In this document: piece by piece, positions 7,705-8,558 of the stretch
Layout of the letters: every line of letters starts with the position of its first letter
How positions within the stretch are numbered: the first letter of the stretch is position 1
From: Flavobacteriales bacterium
GTDB taxonomy: Bacteria; Bacteroidota; Bacteroidia; NORP154
Length of the DNA: 8,558 nucleotides
Assembly (NCBI GenBank): GCA_012965625.1
Contig: DTSC01000228.1
Span: forward strand, 1-8,558
Reading direction: 5' to 3'
Program-made: the position numbers and the translations under genes
Notes under the pieces: model-generated
What the model saw: only the letters and a program-made list of their open reading frames with translations
Database searches by the model: none
Told to the model about the DNA's origin: nothing

Positions 7705-8558
7705 TTGTCAAACCTGGTTAAGCTCAGTATTTGTATTGCTTTTACAAGCATTATTTGGATCCTTCCGGTACCATCAGGGATACCCATAGTGGGTTGGCAT
7801 GTCTTTGCTATATTCATTGGTGTGATTGCAAGTTTTATCATCCGCCCTTTCCAGATGGGCGTAATGGTTTTATTAGGGCTTGTCGCGTTAATCACATCAG
7901 GGACAATCTCTATCAAAGAGGGCTTATCAGGATATGGGGACAGTACGGTTTGGCTTGTTGTTGCAGCCTTCTTAATTGCCGGCTCGGTGATCAGGACCGG
8001 TTTGGGAAAAAGGATTGCTTTATTATTTGTAAGAACACTTGGTAAATCACCTTTAGGACTAGGCTACTCTATTTGTGGAGCAGAATTATTGTTGGGGCCT
8101 GTCGTACCCTCCAATACTGCCAGAGGAGGTGGTATTTTAGCACCCATAGTCCAATCAATCTCAACAGCACTGGATTCCCATCCAAAAGAAAACCCCGAAA
8201 AGGCAGGCAAATTCCTCACACTGGTGGGGGCGCATGCCAATTTAATTACAGCGGCCATGTTCTTAACAGGAATGGCGGCCAACCCCCTGGTTGCTGCCGC
8301 AGCCTCAGATGTTTTTAATGTTGACTTTAGCTGGGGAACCTGGGCCCTTGGCGCGATTGTGCCTGGCTTAATCGGATTGGCCTTGTTGCCATTGGTCATT
8401 TCATGGATTTCCAAACCCTCAATTAAAGACACCTCTGCTGCGCAAAAGGCTGCCGCAGAGGAGCTTGAAAACATGGGCGTATGGTCAAGAGGAGAAATAA
8501 TTATGGGAATTGTTTTTGTTCTGTTACTGGCCCTCTGGATAACAAAACCCATTCACGG
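7705..8558 (+). CDS. DASS (SLC13)-family anion:Na+ symporter, 3' end outside window
   Basis: Inner-membrane transporter of the divalent anion:Na+ symporter family, in the bacterial/plastid dicarboxylate translocator (DIT1/CitT/YbhI-like) branch. Likely substrates are C4 dicarboxylates, 2-oxoglutarate or citrate; which one cannot be read from the sequence. About 284 codons are visible before the window ends; family members are usually about 450-500 residues. Numbering from TTG 7705, hydrophobic segments fall at about 7-22, 32-46, 51-64 and 80-96. Family motifs follow: GLSGYGDSTVWL from 73, TGLGKRIAL from 98, the first SNT substrate/Na+ motif at 136-138 in PSNTARGGGI, NLITAAMFLT at 179-188 and AANPL at 191-195. 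No ATG lies in this frame between a stop at 7639-7641 and the codon at 7855, which is well inside the conserved region. TTG 7705 keeps the first membrane segment, so it is preferred over GTG 7789 or GTG 7822. Gap to the preceding gene is 22 bases. Confidence 0.9.
   Translation, partial: MSNLVKLSICIAFTSIIWILPVPSGIPIVGWHVFAIFIGVIASFIIRPFQMGVMVLLGLVALITSGTISIKEGLSGYGDSTVWLVVAAFLIAGSVIRTGLGKRIALLFVRTLGKSPLGLGYSICGAELLLGPVVPSNTARGGGILAPIVQSISTALDSHPKENPEKAGKFLTLVGAHANLITAAMFLTGMAANPLVAAAASDVFNVDFSWGTWALGAIVPGLIGLALLPLVISWISKPSIKDTSAAQKAAAEELENMGVWSRGEIIMGIVFVLLLALWITKPIH

Noticed and set aside
8064..8552. A 162-codon open frame on the minus strand at the right end.
   Set aside because: It is antisense to the DASS transporter frame, which carries clear family motifs (PSNTAR, TGLGKR, AANPL). 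The antisense translation is low in recognisable structure and looks like a shadow of a G+C-rich membrane-protein gene.

Overview
The window looks like an ordinary chromosomal segment from a member of the Bacteroidota, probably of the Cytophagia/Flavobacteriia type. Three things support this. MurF and alanine racemase are fused in one 835-residue protein, an arrangement known from that phylum. A TTG-N17-TAAGTTTG element fits the Bacteroidota -33/-7 promoter (TTG ... TAnnTTTG). The gene starts are A/T-rich and mostly lack a Shine-Dalgarno sequence. I see no rRNA, tRNA, CRISPR array, insertion sequence, phage gene or toxin-antitoxin pair, and no clear case for a new multi-gene system.

Layout. 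On the minus strand, a leftward pair runs from a shared divergent intergenic region (3199-3284): type II thymidine kinase (tdk, 3198 to 2566), then, 23 bases on, the MurF-Alr fusion (2542 to 35). On the plus strand, six genes run rightward with very small gaps. They are an acidic 233-residue protein of unknown function (3285-3986), an exported M28 zinc peptidase (3976-5256, overlapping the previous gene by 11 bases), rsmI (5257-5937, starting directly after the peptidase stop), an MDR-superfamily quinone oxidoreductase-like enzyme (5967-6989), an exported protein made of eight 24-residue MORN-like repeats (7008-7682), and the first two thirds or so of a DASS-family anion/Na+ symporter (from about 7705, running off the window end).

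How the genes work together. The leftward pair links nucleotide salvage (tdk) to peptidoglycan precursor synthesis: Alr makes D-Ala, and MurF adds D-Ala-D-Ala to the UDP-MurNAc-tripeptide. The rightward genes have no single obvious pathway (ribosome modification, exported peptidase, oxidoreductase, envelope repeat protein, dicarboxylate-type transporter). Their spacing suggests cotranscription rather than shared function. The transporter gene has no ATG near its N-terminus and probably starts at TTG, so an ATG-only gene finder would miss it. The points most worth following up are the unknown acidic protein, the TTG-start transporter, the exactly phased repeats of the MORN-like protein, and the promoter/direct-repeat arrangement upstream of tdk.
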